Source of the DNA: Chloroflexota bacterium
Lineage (GTDB): Bacteria; Chloroflexota; Anaerolineae; Aggregatilineales; UBA2796
DNA: 8,089 bases
Direction of reading: 5' to 3'
Assembly (NCBI GenBank): GCA_017743585.1
Contig: JAGHYP010000118.1
Location: forward strand, 1-8,089
Each line of letters starts with the position of its first letter. Position 1 is the first letter of the stretch. Below the pieces are notes generated by a model that worked only from the letters and a program-made list of their open reading frames with translations, was not told the DNA's origin and did not search any database. The translations under genes and the position numbers were made by a program. Shown here piece after piece: positions 5,940 through 8,089 of this stretch.

Positions 5940-7349
5940 CTACACGCTGAAAGTCTGATGTAGCTCAGGAATATCCACGCGCTCGAAGCCGACCTCCGCC
6001 TTGAGCGCTTCGGCGAGGCTGCTGAGCGCAGGCTCTTCGCCATGCACAAGAAAGGTGCGCAACGGCTTTTTCTTGAAGGCGGCCGCCCATGCCAGCAGCG
6101 CGTTGCGATCCGCATGCGCAGAGAAGCCCGTCAGGCGCTCGACCTGCGCGCGCAGGTGGTATTCCTCGCCGAAGATACGAATCTTGGGCTGTCGCTCTTC
6201 AATGCGGCGGCCGAGCGTGTGTTCCGCCTGAAAGCCGATGATCAGAATCGTATTGCGCGGATCCTCGACAGCATGGGCAAGATGATGCAAAATGCGCCCT
6301 GATTCCGCCATGCCGCTGGGGCTGATGATGATGGCAGGCTCGTTGAGGAAGTTGAGCGCCTTGCTCTCCTCAACTGAGCGGACATAGATCAGCTCTTGAA
6401 AGCCGAATGGGTCGAGGTGCGCCTTATCGCCGCTGATGAAAGCGCGCGTCTCTTCATCGTACGCCTCAGGATGATTGGCGAAGATAGCAGTCACGTTCAC
6501 AGCGAGCGGACTGTCCACAAAAATTTTGAGCGGCGGCAGGTCGCCCTTGCGCCGCAGCTGATGCAAGGCGTAGACCAGCGCCTGCGTGCGCCCGACGGCG
6601 AAGGACGGCACGATGACCTTGCCGCCGCGCTTGTAGGTTTGCGCCACAATCTGCTCGAGGCGACGGACGCTATCTTCAAACGGCTCGTGCAGGCGGTCGC
6701 CATAGGTGCTTTCCATGATCAGCACATCGGCTTCCTCAATCGGCGTCGGATCGCGCAAGATTGGCAAGCCGGGCTGACCGAGATCGCCGCTGAAGACGAG
6801 CCGCACGTCGCGTCCGCGCTCGCGCTCAGTGATGTTCAGCACGCTGATGGCGCTGCCGAGCATGTGTCCTGCGTCGTAGAACGTGAGCGTGACGCCGGGC
6901 AAGATCGTCACAGTGCGCTCATAGGCGATGGCGTGAAAGTAGCGCAATGCCTCAACCGCTTCCGCCTGTGTGTAGAGCGGCTTGAACGGCGGCTCGCCCT
7001 TGCGGGCGCGTTTTTTGTTGACGTACTGCACGTCGCGCTCTTGGATGTGTGCGCTATCGAGGAGCATCGCGCCGCACAGCTCTTGCGTGGCAAAAGTGGT
7101 GTAAATATCGCCGCGAAAGCCTGCCTTCACCAAGATGGGCAGATTGCCGCTGTGGTCAATGTGCGCATGCGAGAGGATAACTACATCAACGCGCGAGGCA
7201 TCGAAGGGCAGCCGACGGTTGCGATCGTAAGCTTCGCTGCGCTTGCCTTGAAACAAGCCGCAATCCAGCAAAATACGGCGCTCGTCCACCTCGATCAGAT
7301 GCTGAGAGCCGGTGACGGCGCGCGCCGCGCCGTGAAAGGTGATCTTCAT
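5940..7349 (-). CDS. MBL-fold beta-CASP ribonuclease (CPSF73/TTHA0252-like, COG1236)
   Basis: This 469-aa metallo-hydrolase of the beta-CASP class should cut RNA in the cytoplasm with two zinc ions. Metallo-beta-lactamase ligands are complete: H61, H63, D65 and H66 in SHAHIDHSGN, H162 in DAGHMLGS, and D189 in FSGDLG. The beta-CASP insert spans about 210-400, beginning with motif A E213 in MESTYGDR and including VIVPSFAVGRTQAL and SPSGMAESGRILHHL. The domain closes with motif B H412 in TGFSAHADR and motif C H436 in FLVHGE. A His at motif C is the hallmark of RNA-acting rather than DNA-acting members. The characterised relative I would compare is Thermus TTHA0252 (431 aa). The N-terminus MKITFHGAARAVTGSQHLIE starts on the first beta strand, and AAGAGGAG (7351-7358) precedes the ATG, so the start is secure. 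It is probably the first gene of an operon with the 102-aa gene and ftcD. Confidence 0.95.
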   Translation of the reverse strand: MKITFHGAARAVTGSQHLIEVDERRILLDCGLFQGKRSEAYDRNRRLPFDASRVDVVILSHAHIDHSGNLPILVKAGFRGDIYTTFATQELCGAMLLDSAHIQERDVQYVNKKRARKGEPPFKPLYTQAEAVEALRYFHAIAYERTVTILPGVTLTFYDAGHMLGSAISVLNITERERGRDVRLVFSGDLGQPGLPILRDPTPIEEADVLIMESTYGDRLHEPFEDSVRRLEQIVAQTYKRGGKVIVPSFAVGRTQALVYALHQLRRKGDLPPLKIFVDSPLAVNVTAIFANHPEAYDEETRAFISGDKAHLDPFGFQELIYVRSVEESKALNFLNEPAIIISPSGMAESGRILHHLAHAVEDPRNTILIIGFQAEHTLGRRIEERQPKIRIFGEEYHLRAQVERLTGFSAHADRNALLAWAAAFKKKPLRTFLVHGEEPALSSLAEALKAEVGFERVDIPELHQTFSV

Positions 7350-7387
7350 GCTCCTCTTGCTATGCGCAGTGCGTCCTCAGCGCGCTG

Positions 7388-7416
7388 AATGTAGCACTGA
7401 TCGGCGCAGGATGCAA
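7388..7416 (-). promoter_or_regulatory. Putative sigma-70-type promoter for the nuclease operon
   Basis: On the minus strand, TTGCAT (7416-7411) is followed by a 17-bp spacer and TACATT (7393-7388). The -10 is preceded by TGC, giving an extended -10 (TGn). The -10 matches the consensus at four of six positions and the -35 at three. Transcription would start near 7380, leaving a leader of about 30 nt containing the strong Shine-Dalgarno of the nuclease gene. This is pattern-based only. Confidence 0.45.
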
Positions 7417-7465
7417 GACTTGGGCGCTGCGGCGCGCTTGTGCGCCCGAGGCCGATCGAGCATCC
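7399..7465 (-). repeat. Cluster of three inverted-repeat pairs between murJ and the nuclease gene
   Basis: In plus-strand order: GATCGGC (7399-7405), GGATGC (7409-7414), GGGCGC (7422-7427), GCGCCC (7442-7447), GCCGATC (7451-7457) and GCATCC (7460-7465). The outer two pairs interleave, so both can form together only as a pseudoknot; otherwise they are alternatives. The inner GGGCGC/GCGCCC pair is a 6-bp hairpin with a 14-nt loop, which could serve as a U-less terminator after murJ. The cluster overlaps the -35 of the putative nuclease promoter. Confidence 0.35.
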
Positions 7466-7486
7466 ATAACAGCGTTGCGCGCTAGG

Positions 7487-8089
7487 TCAGCACATCTCGC
7501 CTGCCGCTTGAGCGCGCTGCCTAGCCAAAACTAGGCGCGGCAGTTGCAACACTTCTTCCGCCCGCAGCAGCACCATCATGCCTAAGTACACGGCGCCGCC
7601 TGCGCCGATCTGCAAGCCCGCCTGCACTAGCAGCAACAGTCGCCGATCCAACGGCAAGGCGAGACTCTCTACAAACGGCGCAATTGCCACCATCGCCGCG
7701 ACCATTGCCGCCGCGCCGATGCACGCTTTGAGCGCGCCCTTGAGCAGCGCGCCTTCATCCATGCCGCGCCAGCGCCGCCGCAAGATCGCCGCCAAGAAGA
7801 TCACCTGCACGCCGACTGCGATGCTGTTCGCCAGCGCCAAGCCAGCGGTCTGCAAAGTTTGCGTCAAGAGCAGCGCAAGGGCGACGAACGTGATTGTCTC
7901 AATCACGGCTGAGATGAGCGGCGTGATCATGTCTTTATCGGCGTAAAAGCTGCGCGCCACGATCTCCAGCGCGTTCCAAGTCAGGATTCCGAGCGCGAAC
8001 ATCTGCAGAACGGCGAAGACGCGGTCAGCGCTAGCAGGATCGAACGCGCCGCCTTCCAAAATTGCCACCAGCGGGCGCCCTGCCACTGC
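7487..8089 (-). CDS. murJ: MurJ/MviN-family lipid II flippase, C-terminal part, 5' truncated
   Basis: These are the last 200 residues of a polytopic membrane protein that flips lipid II to the outer face of the cytoplasmic membrane for peptidoglycan synthesis (MOP superfamily). The diagnostic stretch is RPLVAILEGGAFD, followed by GILTWNALEIVARSFYADKD and then ITP, matching the MurJ pattern around P-hydrophobic-F-x-x-G-x-F and R-x-FYA-x-x-DT-x-TP. This copy has DMITP in place of DTxTP. About five hydrophobic segments follow (roughly residues 22-41, 56-75, 81-103, 118-138 and 150-174 of the visible part), and the protein ends in a short Arg/Gln-rich cytoplasmic tail. The frame stays open to the window edge, and the GTG at 8084-8086 is an internal Val rather than a start. 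A MurJ-like polysaccharide flippase of the same superfamily is the main alternative. Confidence 0.87.
   Translation of the reverse strand, partial: AVAGRPLVAILEGGAFDPASADRVFAVLQMFALGILTWNALEIVARSFYADKDMITPLISAVIETITFVALALLLTQTLQTAGLALANSIAVGVQVIFLAAILRRRWRGMDEGALLKGALKACIGAAAMVAAMVAIAPFVESLALPLDRRLLLLVQAGLQIGAGGAVYLGMMVLLRAEEVLQLPRLVLARQRAQAAGEMC

Noticed and set aside
6396..7388. 330-aa + strand ORF opposite the beta-CASP nuclease
   Set aside because: It is antisense to a gene with every catalytic motif intact. It is a long open frame caused by GC-rich codon bias and shows no recognisable domain.
8084..8086. GTG as the start codon of the MurJ-like gene
   Set aside because: The frame is open to the window edge, and the residues after it begin in the middle of the MurJ fold, so it is an internal Val.
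1..8089. CRISPR arrays, tRNA/rRNA genes, insertion sequences, phage or toxin-antitoxin genes
   Set aside because: I read through both strands by eye and found no array of spaced repeats, no cloverleaf-like sequence, no transposase motif, and no terminal inverted repeats flanking a cargo.

Overview
The window looks like one end of a metagenomic or draft-genome contig from a GC-rich free-living bacterium. No 16S or phylum marker is present. The gene types suggest Chloroflexota: a GH13 protein, a CPSF-type beta-CASP nuclease, a fused FtcD, and a secreted M23 peptidase with a Pro/Thr-rich linker. That placement is an inference of moderate-to-low confidence. Bases 1-19 are not genomic. They match the Nextera/Tn5 mosaic-end adapter exactly, so the left end is an untrimmed library end.

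Layout from left to right. (1) 20-804, + strand: C-terminal part of a PEP-utilising phosphotransferase (swivelling phosphohistidine domain), cut by the contig end. (2) 840-2795, - strand: a GH13 alpha-amylase-fold protein, convergent with the first gene, in which several canonical catalytic-site residues are replaced. (3) 2938-3924, - strand: an exported M23 zinc peptidase with a C-terminal beta-sandwich domain. (4) 3985-5586, - strand: fused glutamate formimidoyltransferase/formimidoyl-THF cyclodeaminase (FtcD). (5) 5616-5924, - strand: a 102-aa protein of unknown function ending in QLSFF, which resembles a bacterial sliding-clamp-binding motif. (6) 5940-7349, - strand: a metallo-beta-lactamase/beta-CASP ribonuclease with all its metal ligands. 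(7) 7487-8089, - strand: the C-terminal 200 residues of a MurJ-family lipid II flippase, cut by the right edge.

Six of the seven genes run leftwards. The nuclease, the 102-aa protein and FtcD are separated by only 15 and 29 bp and probably form one transcript. It would start from a reasonable extended -10 promoter at 7388-7416. The M23 gene follows after 60 bp and may be read through, while the GH13 gene has a 142-bp leader with its own possible promoter. The functions (RNA processing, one-carbon/histidine metabolism, cell-wall remodelling, glucan chemistry, lipid II export) do not add up to one pathway. I see no CRISPR array, tRNA, rRNA, insertion sequence or phage gene. The points most worth following up are the clamp-motif small protein beside the nuclease, the altered GH13 active site, the tandem 13-mers over the M23 start codon, and the adapter artefact.
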